Positions 16,687-26,256 of a DNA stretch of 46,897 nt are shown one piece after another; positions within the stretch are counted from its first letter, which is position 1, and every line of letters starts with the position of its first letter. The position numbers were made by a program, and so were the translations under genes. This stretch comes from Bacteroidales bacterium (GTDB lineage: Bacteria > Bacteroidota > Bacteroidia > Bacteroidales > Marinilabiliaceae), in assembly GCA_022361295.1 (NCBI GenBank), contig JAKSBD010000372.1, forward strand, positions 1 to 46,897, read 5' to 3'. Below the pieces are notes generated by a model. That model was not told the origin of the DNA, searched no databases, and saw only the letters and a list, made by a program, of their open reading frames with translations.

Positions 16687-17700
16687 ATGACTTTCGACAT
16701 AAGAGGTAATGGAGATACTGAAAAAGAGTTGGAAAAGGCATTGAGGCCGCTTTCTTTCTCTGATTTTAAAGGACAGGATAAAATTGTCGAAAATCTTGAA
16801 ATTTTTGTACAGGCTGCAAAAATGCGTGGTGATGCACTTGATCATGTTTTACTTCATGGACCTCCTGGATTAGGTAAAACTACCTTATCAAATATTATTG
16901 CTCACCAATTAGGAGTAGGGTTTAAATTAACCAGCGGCCCAGTGTTGGATAAACCTGGTGACCTGGCCGGTATATTAACTAGTCTTGAAGAAAACGATGT
17001 GTTGTTTATTGATGAAATTCATCGATTAAGTCCTGTTGTTGAAGAGTATTTGTATAGTGCTATGGAAGATTTCAGAATCGATATTGTTATAGACAAAGGT
17101 CCTGGAGCACGAAGTATTCAAATTGATTTAAATCCTTTTACACTAATTGGGGCTACAACAAGAAGTGGTTTACTTACTGCCCCTTTAAGGGCCAGATTTG
17201 GAATTAACAGTCACCTGGAATATTACAATTCAGAAACTATAGCTCATATCATTGAACGTTCAGCTGATATTTTAGAAGTGAGAATTCATCAGAATGCTGC
17301 TGACGAAATTGCGCGTCGTAGCCGAGGAACTCCGCGTATTGCTAATGCATTGCTTCGTAGGGTCAGGGATTTTGCCCAGGTTAAAGGTGATGGAACTATA
17401 AATATCGATATCAGTAAGTTGGCGCTTAATGCATTAAATATTGATACTTTTGGATTAGACACGATGGACCATAAGATCTTGTTAACACTTATTGATAAGT
17501 TTAACGGCGGTCCTGTTGGAGTTAATACAATAGCTACTGCTGTGGGTGAAGACGCCGGTACTATTGAAGAAGTTTATGAGCCTTTTTTAATTATGGAGGG
17601 ATTTATAAAACGTACACCCCGGGGCCGAATGGCTACAGCGCATGCATATGAGCATTTGGGCCGAGAAACGAATTTAAACCAGGGAACCCTATTTTCTTAA
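16687..17700 (+). CDS. ruvB: Holliday junction branch-migration helicase RuvB
   Basis: AAA+ motor of the RuvAB complex that drives Holliday junction branch migration in recombinational repair. 337 aa, standard length. Walker A is GPPGLGKTT near residue 58, Walker B is [10 protein letters not shown] near 106, sensor 1 is [19 protein letters not shown] near 154, which includes the arginine region, and the C-terminal winged helix ([28 protein letters not shown]) begins near 273. ruvA and ruvC are absent here, which is common in Bacteroidota. Confidence 0.97.
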   Translation: MTFDIRGNGDTEKELEKALRPLSFSDFKGQDKIVENLEIFVQAAKMRGDALDHVLLHGPPGLGKTTLSNIIAHQLGVGFKLTSGPVLDKPGDLAGILTSLEENDVLFIDEIHRLSPVVEEYLYSAMEDFRIDIVIDKGPGARSIQIDLNPFTLIGATTRSGLLTAPLRARFGINSHLEYYNSETIAHIIERSADILEVRIHQNAADEIARRSRGTPRIANALLRRVRDFAQVKGDGTINIDISKLALNALNIDTFGLDTMDHKILLTLIDKFNGGPVGVNTIATAVGEDAGTIEEVYEPFLIMEGFIKRTPRGRMATAHAYEHLGRETNLNQGTLFS

Positions 17701-17704
17701 TATT

Positions 17705-19174
17705 TTGAGTAAACTAAAAAAGCTAGCCGGTGATACAATCATCTATGGACTTAGTACTATTCTTGGAAGATTGTTGAATTGGCTTTTGATGCCATTCTAC
17801 ATTCGAACACTCGATAAGGTGGAGTTCGGAGGTGTAGTTAATATTTACAGCTATATAGCAGTTGTTCTTGTATTACTGACACTAGGTTTTGAAACAGGAT
17901 ACTTTCGATTTATCAAGGAACATAAGCGAGAGGTATTACTGAAGAACCTTGGAGCTGTCATAACTCTTTTCAGCCTTGTATTCGTTTGTTTGGTTTATGT
18001 ATTTATATCTTCTATTACCCAGGTGCTTGGAAATGAGTATTTAATTGAAGATTATTTCGTTATTGCTGCTGCTATTGTTGCTATTGATGCTATTACGAGT
18101 ATCCCATTTGCCGATTTAAGAATTCAAAATCGAACTACTCGTTTTGCTACTTTAAAGTTCGTTTCAGTTCTTTTAAATATCGGATTTAACGTTTTCTTCC
18201 TTGTTATTTGCCCTTATCTGCTAAAAGAGGGATATGACTCCATTGAGGTAATATTTGATCAAAATAACAAGCTCTATTACGTTTTTGTATCAAATCTTTT
18301 GAGTTCACTTATTATTAGTATTTTCTTAATCCCCAAAATGCTGTTTGTAAAAGCTTCTTATAAACCGGATTTAATTAAGAAAGTAGTACATTATTCCTCT
18401 CCAATTATGGTTGTTGGATTATTTGGAATGCTAATACAGAATATTGATAAGATACTGATGGTTCACCTGATCAATTATGATTTTATGGATCCTTTGGAAG
18501 CGCTTGGTATATATGGGGCAAATTATAAAATAGGAATACTGATGGCCTTATTTATTCAATCTTATCGTTTAGCTTTTGAACCCTTCTTTTTTAAAGAAGG
18601 TAAGCAAAATGCATCCAAAGAATTGTATGCAAGAATCATGAAGTATTTTGTCATTTTTGGATGTATTATATATGTTGGAGTTCTTGTCTTTATTGACGTG
18701 GTAAATATCCTTTTACTGCCTGAATATTATGAAGGAAATATTATTATTCCTTTCATCCTTATGGGACAATTATTTTTTGGTATTTATTATTCTTTATCGT
18801 TGTGGTATAAATTAACAGACCGGACGAATTATGGTGCATTGATTAGTGGAATTGGGGCTATATTGGTTATAATTGGTAATATTGTTTTAGTACCACTTAT
18901 CGGATATATTGGTGCAGCTATTAGTTCGTTTTGTTGTTTCTTAATTATGACTTTAATTTCCTATTTCTTAGGACAAAAATATTATCCTATTGATTATCCT
19001 GTTTTCAGGATAATATTACATATAATAGTTGCCATTTTAATTGTTTATGTAAGTAATCAATTGGGTTCTGATAATCTATTATTTCATTATGCCATCAAAG
19101 GCACTATATTTGTTAGTTATTTTGCTTTTCTTTATATAATTGAAAGAAAAGAGTTCATTAAAATTTTGTCATGA
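17705..19174 (+). CDS. Polysaccharide flippase (Wzx/MATE-like)
   Basis: 489-aa multi-pass protein of the polysaccharide-transporter (MviN/MATE/Wzx) superfamily, likely moving a lipid-linked glycan across the inner membrane. TTG at 17705 is taken as the start, 4 bases after the ruvB stop, since the product then begins [22 protein letters not shown], the usual first helix of this group. Roughly 12-14 hydrophobic helices cover the whole length. It lies in a tight ruvB-flippase-dut run, with the stop overlapping dut by 4 bases (ATGA). The substrate is unknown and no glycosyltransferases are near. Confidence 0.88.
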   Translation: MSKLKKLAGDTIIYGLSTILGRLLNWLLMPFYIRTLDKVEFGGVVNIYSYIAVVLVLLTLGFETGYFRFIKEHKREVLLKNLGAVITLFSLVFVCLVYVFISSITQVLGNEYLIEDYFVIAAAIVAIDAITSIPFADLRIQNRTTRFATLKFVSVLLNIGFNVFFLVICPYLLKEGYDSIEVIFDQNNKLYYVFVSNLLSSLIISIFLIPKMLFVKASYKPDLIKKVVHYSSPIMVVGLFGMLIQNIDKILMVHLINYDFMDPLEALGIYGANYKIGILMALFIQSYRLAFEPFFFKEGKQNASKELYARIMKYFVIFGCIIYVGVLVFIDVVNILLLPEYYEGNIIIPFILMGQLFFGIYYSLSLWYKLTDRTNYGALISGIGAILVIIGNIVLVPLIGYIGAAISSFCCFLIMTLISYFLGQKYYPIDYPVFRIILHIIVAILIVYVSNQLGSDNLLFHYAIKGTIFVSYFAFLYIIERKEFIKILS

Positions 19175-19608
19175 CACAAGTTCAAATCATTAATAAAAGT
19201 AAACACGCATTACCGGGGTATAGTACAGAACATTCTGCTGGTATGGATCTAAGGGCTAATATTGATGGTCCTGTTGTATTAAAACCTTTACAACGTGTTT
19301 TAATTCCAACAGGTTTATTTATTCAATTACCTGATGGTCACGAAGCACAAATTCGCCCGAGAAGCGGTTTAGCTGCTAAATATGGAGTTACTGTGTTGAA
19401 TACCCCCGGAACTATTGATGCTGATTACAGAGGCGAAATAAAAGTCATTTTGGTTAACTTGTCTAATGAGGATTTTACCATTAATGATGGGGAAAGAATC
19501 TGCCAAATGGTAATTGCTCAGTATACAAAAGTGAGCTTAAAAGAAGTTGAAATTCTTGAAGAAAGTGTTAGAGGCAGTGGAGGCTTTGGGCACACCGGAA
19601 CTAATTAA
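19171..19608 (+). CDS. dut: Deoxyuridine 5'-triphosphate nucleotidohydrolase
   Basis: Trimeric dUTPase that hydrolyses dUTP to dUMP and pyrophosphate, keeping uracil out of DNA and feeding dTMP synthesis. 145 aa with the five family motifs in order: [37 protein letters not shown] with the catalytic Asp, [12 protein letters not shown], and the flexible C-terminal GSGGFGHTG arm. Translation is probably coupled to the flippase through the ATGA overlap. Confidence 0.97.
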   Translation: MTQVQIINKSKHALPGYSTEHSAGMDLRANIDGPVVLKPLQRVLIPTGLFIQLPDGHEAQIRPRSGLAAKYGVTVLNTPGTIDADYRGEIKVILVNLSNEDFTINDGERICQMVIAQYTKVSLKEVEILEESVRGSGGFGHTGTN

Positions 19609-19634
19609 TTTTCACTGTTTAATTAACTATTGCA

Positions 19635-21380
19635 ATGTATATTAGATTCTTGTTTGTGGCCATTCTGTCATCCTTATTGATTGGATGTAATACTTTAAAG
19701 CCTGCCTCAGATGTTGACGTTAGTAAGGAACAAATTAAAAAGGTACAGCTAACGGATATACAAAAACGAAAGTTTGATTACTTTTTTTACGAAGCCAATC
19801 GTGAAAAAATGAAGGGTAATCTTGAGAAATCAGCTATGTATCTAACTGAATGCCTTAAGATTGATGCAACAAGTAGTGCGTCAATGTATGAGCTTGCAAA
19901 TATTCTGGTTGCTGGAAATGAGGTTGTAAAGGCTCAGGGTTTATTAGAAAGAGCTATTACAATTGAGCCACAGAATATTTGGTACCGATTAATGTTGGCT
20001 GAATTATACCAACAAAATAAAATGGGATTCCAGGCCATTAAATTATATGAACAAATTGTTACTGACTATCCTAATAATGACGAATATCTATACGGTTTAG
20101 CGCAAGTATACCAAAGAAATGGTGAAAATGATAAAGCTTTATCGGCTTATAATAAACTAGAGAAGCGTATTGGGTTAAATGAAGTAATTATTCTAGAAAA
20201 AGAAAAGATTCTGCTTGGTATTGGCAAGAAGAAGTCGGCATTGCAAGAGCTTAATAAATTGATTAAAAAGTATCCTGATGAAGCACGTTACTATGGTTTT
20301 ATAGCTGATTACTATCTGTACCTCGAAGATCATGAGAATGCGCGTCAATATTACAACATTGTGTTAGACAAAGATCCAGGGAATGTAACTGCCTATTTTA
20401 GCCTTGGTAATCTATCATTTCAATCTAAGGATACAGTACAGTTTGTCAATTATTATAAAAAAGGATTAGAGTCTAAGACTACTCCTTTTGAGCTAAAATT
20501 TCAGCGTATATTGCCCTTTTTAATGGATAGTAAAAACATTGAAAAGTATAAAGGCTTTTTAATTGAATTTTTAGATACAATAATTGAAGCTCATCCATAT
20601 GAAGCTATGGCTTATGTATACAAGGGTAATTTTTACCGTGCACTGAACGACAATGCAAATGCCTTGCTTGCCTACAAGGACGCTCTGTCCATTGAGGAGA
20701 AAAATGAATTAATCTGGCAGGATTATCTTCTTTTAATGCTCGACGGTCAGGATTTTAGTAAAATTTATGGTAATGCAAATGTTGCTTTAACTCATTTTCC
20801 CGATAATGCTTTCTTTTATTTAATTGCAGGAAGTTCAGCAGGTCAGTTAGATGACAATAAGGAGGCAATACGACTTCTTGAATTAGGGTTGACTAAAGTT
20901 GGTGAAAATAAGGCAATGGAAGCTCAGTTTTATGCCAATATTGGTGACATTGCCTATTCTGATGGTAATCCTGAAAAGGCATTTGATTCGTACGAGAAAT
21001 CGCTTAAAATTGATGAGCTTAATATTGTTGTGCTTAATAATTATAGCTATTACCTGACTCTGGAGGGCAAGGATTTAGATAGAGCTGAGCGTATGAGTAG
21101 TAAATGCGTTGAACTTGAACCAGGTAACTCTACCTACCTCGACACATATGCCTGGGTACTTTTTAAAAGAGAGCGTTATTTTGAAGCAAAATATATTATT
21201 GAAAGAGCCATTGATAATGGAGGTGGTGAAAGTGCTGTTATCGTTGAGCATTATGGTGATATTTTGTATAAAAATGGTAACGTGGATGGAGCTGTTATAC
21301 AATGGGAGAAGGCACTTAAAATGGGAAGTGAAAGCGCAACCATTAAAGAAAAGATAGAGACTAAAACATATATTGAGTAG
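19635..21380 (+). CDS. TPR-repeat lipoprotein
   Basis: 581-aa lipoprotein (signal residues 1-17, lipobox LLIGC) made of tandem tetratricopeptide repeats from about residue 50 to the end, for example KSAMYLTECLKIDATSSASMYELA and KAFDSYEKSLKIDELNIVVLNNYSYYL. TPR proteins scaffold other proteins, here at the envelope. The next gene starts on the last base of the TAG stop, so the TPR protein, the DUF4292 lipoprotein and the EnvC-like protein form one operon. I recall this order as common in Bacteroidota, but its function is not established. Confidence 0.9.
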   Translation: MYIRFLFVAILSSLLIGCNTLKPASDVDVSKEQIKKVQLTDIQKRKFDYFFYEANREKMKGNLEKSAMYLTECLKIDATSSASMYELANILVAGNEVVKAQGLLERAITIEPQNIWYRLMLAELYQQNKMGFQAIKLYEQIVTDYPNNDEYLYGLAQVYQRNGENDKALSAYNKLEKRIGLNEVIILEKEKILLGIGKKKSALQELNKLIKKYPDEARYYGFIADYYLYLEDHENARQYYNIVLDKDPGNVTAYFSLGNLSFQSKDTVQFVNYYKKGLESKTTPFELKFQRILPFLMDSKNIEKYKGFLIEFLDTIIEAHPYEAMAYVYKGNFYRALNDNANALLAYKDALSIEEKNELIWQDYLLLMLDGQDFSKIYGNANVALTHFPDNAFFYLIAGSSAGQLDDNKEAIRLLELGLTKVGENKAMEAQFYANIGDIAYSDGNPEKAFDSYEKSLKIDELNIVVLNNYSYYLTLEGKDLDRAERMSSKCVELEPGNSTYLDTYAWVLFKRERYFEAKYIIERAIDNGGGESAVIVEHYGDILYKNGNVDGAVIQWEKALKMGSESATIKEKIETKTYIE

Positions 21381-22225
21381 TGGGAAAGTTTGGGATTGTA
21401 CTGATTGGGATTTTCATATTGTTTCTTTCTGGTTGTAAAACGTCAAAAGAATATTACACAAAAAAAGGGACGCTAAAAAATATTGCTGATTATAAACTAA
21501 TTAATGCAACGACAGATTATTATATTGCCTATAATTCTGTATTCTACAAAAGATTTAAAGCTAAATACGAAGATGCCAGCAATTCATTATCTTTTACAGG
21601 TAACTTATATATTCAAAAGGATTCTTCTATTATTATTTCTGTATTAAAAGGAATCGAGTTGTATCGAGTAAGGCTAACGAAAGAATCTGTTGAAATTCTT
21701 GATAAGAAAAAGAAGACTTATACGTATGGCGATTACAAGTTGCTTTGGGATAAATTTTTAGTAGAACTTGATTATCATACGCTGCAAAGTATTCTAACGA
21801 ATGAACTTTTTGTATATCCTATCAATAGTGATCAAAAATTGATTAAGCGTTATAAACATGAAGTTGGCAAAGATGACTATCAATTACAATCTTTAAAGAA
21901 GGGCCGATTTGAAAGAAAATACAGGAAAGAGAAAACTACGAATATAATATACCATCAGTTTTCTATTATGCCTGATGTCTTTAAGATTTCTAAAGTCAAT
22001 ATTAAAGATTTCGATGTTAATAGTGAATTGAATATATCGTACGACAATTTTATTGATATCAATGAGAAATTGTATCCTTCTATGATTAATATAGAGGGAA
22101 ATAGAGGCAGTGACAAGTTTTTAATTAATTTGCGTTTCGAACACATTGATATAGACGGGGATAATTCTCTTGGTTTTAAATTTTCTGATAAGTATAAAAA
22201 AGTAGACTTTAATAATGAAAATTAA
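21380..22225 (+). CDS. DUF4292-family lipoprotein
   Basis: 281-aa lipoprotein with GTG start at 21380 sharing one base with the previous stop. Signal and lipobox LFLSGCK are clear (Cys near residue 20). The body is beta-rich with SFTGNLYIQKDSSIIISVLKGIELYRVRLT near residue 70, the pattern of the DUF4292 family and reminiscent of LolB/LolA-like folds, which bind lipids or lipoproteins. Function is unknown. The 3' end overlaps the envC-like gene by 11 bases. Confidence 0.82.
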   Translation: MGKFGIVLIGIFILFLSGCKTSKEYYTKKGTLKNIADYKLINATTDYYIAYNSVFYKRFKAKYEDASNSLSFTGNLYIQKDSSIIISVLKGIELYRVRLTKESVEILDKKKKTYTYGDYKLLWDKFLVELDYHTLQSILTNELFVYPINSDQKLIKRYKHEVGKDDYQLQSLKKGRFERKYRKEKTTNIIYHQFSIMPDVFKISKVNIKDFDVNSELNISYDNFIDINEKLYPSMINIEGNRGSDKFLINLRFEHIDIDGDNSLGFKFSDKYKKVDFNNEN

Positions 22226-23363
22226 TGCTTGGTTTATTGTTAGTTTGTTCTTGCTCATCTCGTTTCAAGCAAGTGCCCAGTCATTGGAACAGCTTGAAAA
22301 TGAAAAAAAGCAATTAAATCAACGTATTAAAAATGCTAATGCACTTCTTGTATCTTATAGCAAGCAAAAAAGCACTAGTATTAAAAATATTAATCTTTTA
22401 AATCTGCAAATTAAAGACAGGGAACGCTTAATTAATCTCTACGAAGATGAAATAGTTTTACTGGAATCTGATATTAGGAGTTTGGAGTCAGAAATCGATG
22501 ATACCAAAGAAAGTTTGGAGCAACTTAAAATACAGTATGCCAAGCTTATTTCTGAAACATATAATAATAAGAAACGTTACAATGAACTTTCTTTTTTCTT
22601 TGGTGCTGAATCATTTAATGAAGCTTATAGAAGATATTCAATGCTTAAGGAATACAATAGGTTTCGTCATAATCAAGGTGTTTTAATAGAGAAAAAATCA
22701 AATGATTTGGATAATTCATATGAACTTCTCAATACTAAATTGAAGGTTCAAAATAATGCCTTAAACAGCGTGCGAACACAGCATAACAACTATGTTTCTG
22801 ATAAATTAGCCGTCAATAGAAAAATACAGGATTTAAAGCGCAAAGAATCCTCAGTTAAACAAGATATTCGTCGACAAAAGAAAGCCCTGAAAAAGCTTGA
22901 GGATGCAATTGTTAAGGTTATTGCTGAAATGTCTAAAGAGAAAGCTGAACCTTCTGATTTTCATCTGGCGAAAGGGCAGTTGATATGGCCAGTCAATGAT
23001 GGTATTGTCGTAAGTCAGTTTGGTGAACATCAACACCCTGTTTTGAAATATGTTAAGGTAAATAATAATGGGATTGATATTCAAAGTACATCAGACAATA
23101 TTGCTAAGGCTGTATTTAATGGAAAGGTAAGCAGAATTGTTCCTATTCCTGGATATAATAAAGCTGTATTGGTTCGTCATGGAAGATTTTTGACTGTTTA
23201 TGCCAATATTGAGGAAGTTCATGTAAATCCTGGGCAAAATGTAACCAAAAACACAAATATTGGTACTATATACAACGGAAAAGGTGAAAATTCTGGTGTT
23301 CTACACTTTGAAATTTGGGAGGAAAGTGTGAAATTGAACCCTGAGCATTGGTTATTGAATTAA
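22215..23363 (+). CDS. EnvC-like murein hydrolase activator (degenerate M23 domain)
   Basis: 382-aa secreted protein: signal peptide (residues 1-21, ending ASAQ), long coiled coil (about 25-245), then a LytM/M23-type domain (about 255-380, from LIWPVNDGIVVSQFGEH). Active M23 enzymes bind zinc through HxxxD and HxH; here the first His position reads NNNGIDI and the last motif reads GVLHFEI, so metal ligands are missing. That matches EnvC/NlpD-type proteins, which activate cell-wall amidases during septum splitting instead of cutting peptidoglycan. No amidase gene is in the window. Role inferred from architecture. Confidence 0.87.
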   Translation: MKINAWFIVSLFLLISFQASAQSLEQLENEKKQLNQRIKNANALLVSYSKQKSTSIKNINLLNLQIKDRERLINLYEDEIVLLESDIRSLESEIDDTKESLEQLKIQYAKLISETYNNKKRYNELSFFFGAESFNEAYRRYSMLKEYNRFRHNQGVLIEKKSNDLDNSYELLNTKLKVQNNALNSVRTQHNNYVSDKLAVNRKIQDLKRKESSVKQDIRRQKKALKKLEDAIVKVIAEMSKEKAEPSDFHLAKGQLIWPVNDGIVVSQFGEHQHPVLKYVKVNNNGIDIQSTSDNIAKAVFNGKVSRIVPIPGYNKAVLVRHGRFLTVYANIEEVHVNPGQNVTKNTNIGTIYNGKGENSGVLHFEIWEESVKLNPEHWLLN

Positions 23364-23484
23364 TTATTAATTGATCTTATAACTATTTCATATTTATTTC
23401 GTATAAAACGAATGAGTTTAGTAGATTATTGAATAAAAGGCTTTTAAATAAGGCCAACTCTTTCTAATTTTAAGCTTTTATATA

Positions 23485-23892
23485 ATGGAATTGACCGTGA
23501 ATAAATTAGAATTCAACTCCGAAACCAAAAATATTAATATCGTCGAAAAATTAATTGACGATCTGTCAAGTCAACATGATTTACATAGCGATATTTATGG
23601 GAAACTATTACTGGCTGTAGTTGAAGGGGTTAATAATGCAATTGTTCATGGTAATAAACTCGATAAAGAAAAGATTGTAACGGTGGAATATTCCATTGAT
23701 AATGACAAAGTTGAGTTCACTATTATGGACGAAGGTATAGGTTTTGATTACACCAATATTCCCGATCCAACTAAGCCTGAGAACCTCGAAAAAACTCACG
23801 GTAGAGGGATTTTTCTGATGCACCATCTTGCTGATGAAATCGAATTTGAAGAGGAAGGTAGTATTGTTAAAATGACCTTCAACATCGTTTAA
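23485..23892 (+). CDS. RsbW-like ATP-binding protein (anti-sigma/serine kinase type)
   Basis: 135-aa single-domain GHKL ATPase. N box AVVEGVNNAIVHGN near residue 47, G1 box DEGIGFD near 83, and G2 box HGRGIFLMHHLAD near 107 are intact. This size and architecture fit RsbW/SpoIIAB-like serine kinases, which control anti-anti-sigma factors, rather than sensor kinases. No STAS or sigma partner is adjacent. Its TAA stop ends at 23892 and ybeY starts at the next base, so the two genes are cotranscribed. Confidence 0.86.
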   Translation: MELTVNKLEFNSETKNINIVEKLIDDLSSQHDLHSDIYGKLLLAVVEGVNNAIVHGNKLDKEKIVTVEYSIDNDKVEFTIMDEGIGFDYTNIPDPTKPENLEKTHGRGIFLMHHLADEIEFEEEGSIVKMTFNIV

Positions 23893-24315
23893 ATGATAGA
23901 ATTTTTTAATGAAGACTTACCATTGCCTGAAGTTTTAAATGAAAAAACTAAGCGATGGATTGAAAATGTTATTACCGCGCATGGTAAACATAAGGGTCAT
24001 ATAAATTATTTATTCTGTTCAGATCATCACATTTTAAAGGTTAATCAACAGTATTTAGATCACGATTACTACACAGATATTATCACATTTGACTATTGTT
24101 CTGGAAATGTAATATCAGGTGATTTAGTTATTAGTTTAGATACAGTAAAAAGTAATTCAGAACTATTTGATACTACTTATGATACTGAATTACATCGTGT
24201 TATAATACACGGTATTCTTCATTTGCTTGGATTTAAGGATGCAACTGACAGTGAAAAAGCTATCATGCGTAAAGAGGAAGATAAGGCTTTATCATTGTTA
24301 TCAACTTTTCATTAA
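23893..24315 (+). CDS. ybeY: Endoribonuclease YbeY
   Basis: 140-aa zinc-dependent endoribonuclease needed for 16S rRNA 3' maturation and ribosome quality control. The body has TDIITFDYCSGNVISGDLVIS near residue 56 and the signature region HRVIIHGILHLLGFKDATDSEKAIM near residue 98. In the classical H-x3-H-x5-H zinc motif the third His is replaced (GFKD instead of GYDH). I recall the same change in other Bacteroidota YbeY proteins. It directly abuts the RsbW-like gene and is followed by mnmG after 41 bases. Confidence 0.9.
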   Translation: MIEFFNEDLPLPEVLNEKTKRWIENVITAHGKHKGHINYLFCSDHHILKVNQQYLDHDYYTDIITFDYCSGNVISGDLVISLDTVKSNSELFDTTYDTELHRVIIHGILHLLGFKDATDSEKAIMRKEEDKALSLLSTFH

Positions 24316-24356
24316 TTTTGCTGTTTATCTAACAGTGAACGCATAATTTTTAACTT

Positions 24357-26234
24357 ATGGATTTTAATTACGATGTTATTGTCGTAGGGGGAGGGCACGC
24401 TGGTTGTGAAGCTGCTGCTGCTGCTGCAAACCTGGGTAGCAAGGTTTTGTTGATTACAATGGACATGGGTAGGTTTGCACAGATGTCATGTAATCCAGCA
24501 ATTGGTGGAATTGCAAAAGGGCAAATTGTTAGGGAGATTGATGCTCTTGGTGGATATACCGGTATTATTACCGACAAATCGTCAATTCAATTTCGTATGC
24601 TTAACAGATCGAAAGGACCTGCAATGTGGAGTCCTCGTGCTCAATGTGACCGGATGGTTTTTTCATCCGAATGGCGTACTCAGTTGGAAAGTATTGAAAA
24701 TGTTTATTTCTGGCAAGATTCAGTTGTTCAACTAATTTTTCAAGATAACATAATTAAGGGTGTTAGAACGGCAAATAATGTAGAGTTCTTATCAGAGGCC
24801 GTGATTTTAACTACAGGAACCTTCTTAAATGGTTTAATGCACATTGGATCAGTAACTTCCGAGGGTGGTCGCGTTTCTGAACCAGCTTCTAAAGGCATAT
24901 CAGAACAACTTTTCGAGCGTGGTTTTACTGTTGGACGAATGAAAACGGGTACTCCTGTTCGTATTGATGAAAGAAGTATTAATTTTGATAAGTGCGAAGA
25001 GCAAGAGGGTGATAAAGGTGATTATTATTTCAGTTATCTACCACATTCTCACAATGGATTAAAAAAGCGTAGTTGTTATATAACTTATACTAATCCTGAT
25101 GTGCATAAAAAATTAGAAGAGGGTCTCGATGAGTCTCCAATGTATAATGGTACTATACAAAGTATAGGGCCCAGGTATTGTCCGAGTATTGAAACTAAGA
25201 TTGTTACCTTTGCCGAAAAGGAGCGCCATCAATTGTTTTTAGAACCAGAAGGAGAGACAACTATTGAATACTACTTAAATGGCTTCAGCTCATCTTTACC
25301 TTTGCAAACTCAAATTGATGCACTTAAACTTGTTCCTGGTTTAGAAAATGTTAAGGTATTTCGTCCTGGGTATGCAATTGAATATGATTTTTTCGAACCT
25401 ACTCAATTATATCATACGTTGGAAACTAAATCTGTGTCTAATTTGTACTTTGCAGGTCAAATTAATGGAACTACAGGTTATGAAGAAGCTGCTGCTCAAG
25501 GTTTAATGGCTGGTATTAATGCTCATCAAAAAATTAATAGAAAGAAAGATTTCGTACTAGGAAGAGATGAAGCATATATTGGTGTTCTTATTGATGATCT
25601 TGTAACTAAGGGGGTTGATGAACCTTATCGAATGTTTACCTCTCGGGCTGAATTTAGAATTCTTTTGAGACAAGATGATGCAGATACTCGTCTAACGCCA
25701 AAAAGTTTTCAAATTGGTTTAGCGTCTAGAAAGAGAATGGAACATCTTGAAGAAAAAATTAAGATAAGAAACTCTGTAATAGAATTTCTTAAAGATTTTA
25801 GTGTCAAACCTAAATTTATTAATGATTGGTTAATCTCTATGGGAACGACACCTTTAAAACAAGGTGTAAAATTAGTTGATATACTTATGCGTCCACAAAT
25901 TGGAATCAAAGATTTGATTGATGGTGTTGAACCTTTTAAAGAATTTTCTTACAAGTTAAGGGAAGATAGAAGAGAAGAGATTCTCGAATCAGCAGAGATC
26001 ATTTTAAAATATTCTGGATACATTAATCGCGAAAAAATACTTGCTGATAAATTTAAAAGGCTTGAGAATTTGAATATTCAAGATAAGTTTGATTACGAAT
26101 CTATTAAGTCATTATCTACTGAAGCCAGGCAAAAGCTTCAAAAAATTCAACCAGAAACCATTGGTCAAGCAAGTAGAATTTCTGGAGTGTCTCCTAGTGA
26201 TATAAATGTTCTTTTAGTACTAATGGGGCGTTAA
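24357..26234 (+). CDS. mnmG: tRNA uridine-5-carboxymethylaminomethyl synthesis enzyme MnmG (GidA)
   Basis: FAD-dependent partner of MnmE that installs the cmnm5 group on wobble uridine 34 of certain tRNAs. 625 aa, full length. FAD motif VIVVGGGHAGCEAA at residue 6, substrate and NADH segments SCNPAIGGIAKGQIVREIDALGG, TGTFLNGLMHIG and FTVGRMKTGTPVRID, and the catalytic Cys region RYCPSIETKIV near 277 are all present; the C-terminal helical MnmE-binding domain follows. In many bacteria mnmG lies near the origin, and a parS-like palindrome begins at the mnmG stop codon here. Confidence 0.97.
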   Translation: MDFNYDVIVVGGGHAGCEAAAAAANLGSKVLLITMDMGRFAQMSCNPAIGGIAKGQIVREIDALGGYTGIITDKSSIQFRMLNRSKGPAMWSPRAQCDRMVFSSEWRTQLESIENVYFWQDSVVQLIFQDNIIKGVRTANNVEFLSEAVILTTGTFLNGLMHIGSVTSEGGRVSEPASKGISEQLFERGFTVGRMKTGTPVRIDERSINFDKCEEQEGDKGDYYFSYLPHSHNGLKKRSCYITYTNPDVHKKLEEGLDESPMYNGTIQSIGPRYCPSIETKIVTFAEKERHQLFLEPEGETTIEYYLNGFSSSLPLQTQIDALKLVPGLENVKVFRPGYAIEYDFFEPTQLYHTLETKSVSNLYFAGQINGTTGYEEAAAQGLMAGINAHQKINRKKDFVLGRDEAYIGVLIDDLVTKGVDEPYRMFTSRAEFRILLRQDDADTRLTPKSFQIGLASRKRMEHLEEKIKIRNSVIEFLKDFSVKPKFINDWLISMGTTPLKQGVKLVDILMRPQIGIKDLIDGVEPFKEFSYKLREDRREEILESAEIILKYSGYINREKILADKFKRLENLNIQDKFDYESIKSLSTEARQKLQKIQPETIGQASRISGVSPSDINVLLVLMGR

Positions 26235-26250
26235 TGTTCCACGTGAAACA
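26235..26250. other. parS-like ParB binding site 2
   Basis: TGTTCCACGTGAAACA immediately after the mnmG stop, an exact match to the parS consensus TGTTnCACGTGAAACA. It lies in the 22-base gap between mnmG and ade. Confidence 0.85.
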
Positions 26251-26256
26251 GATTTT

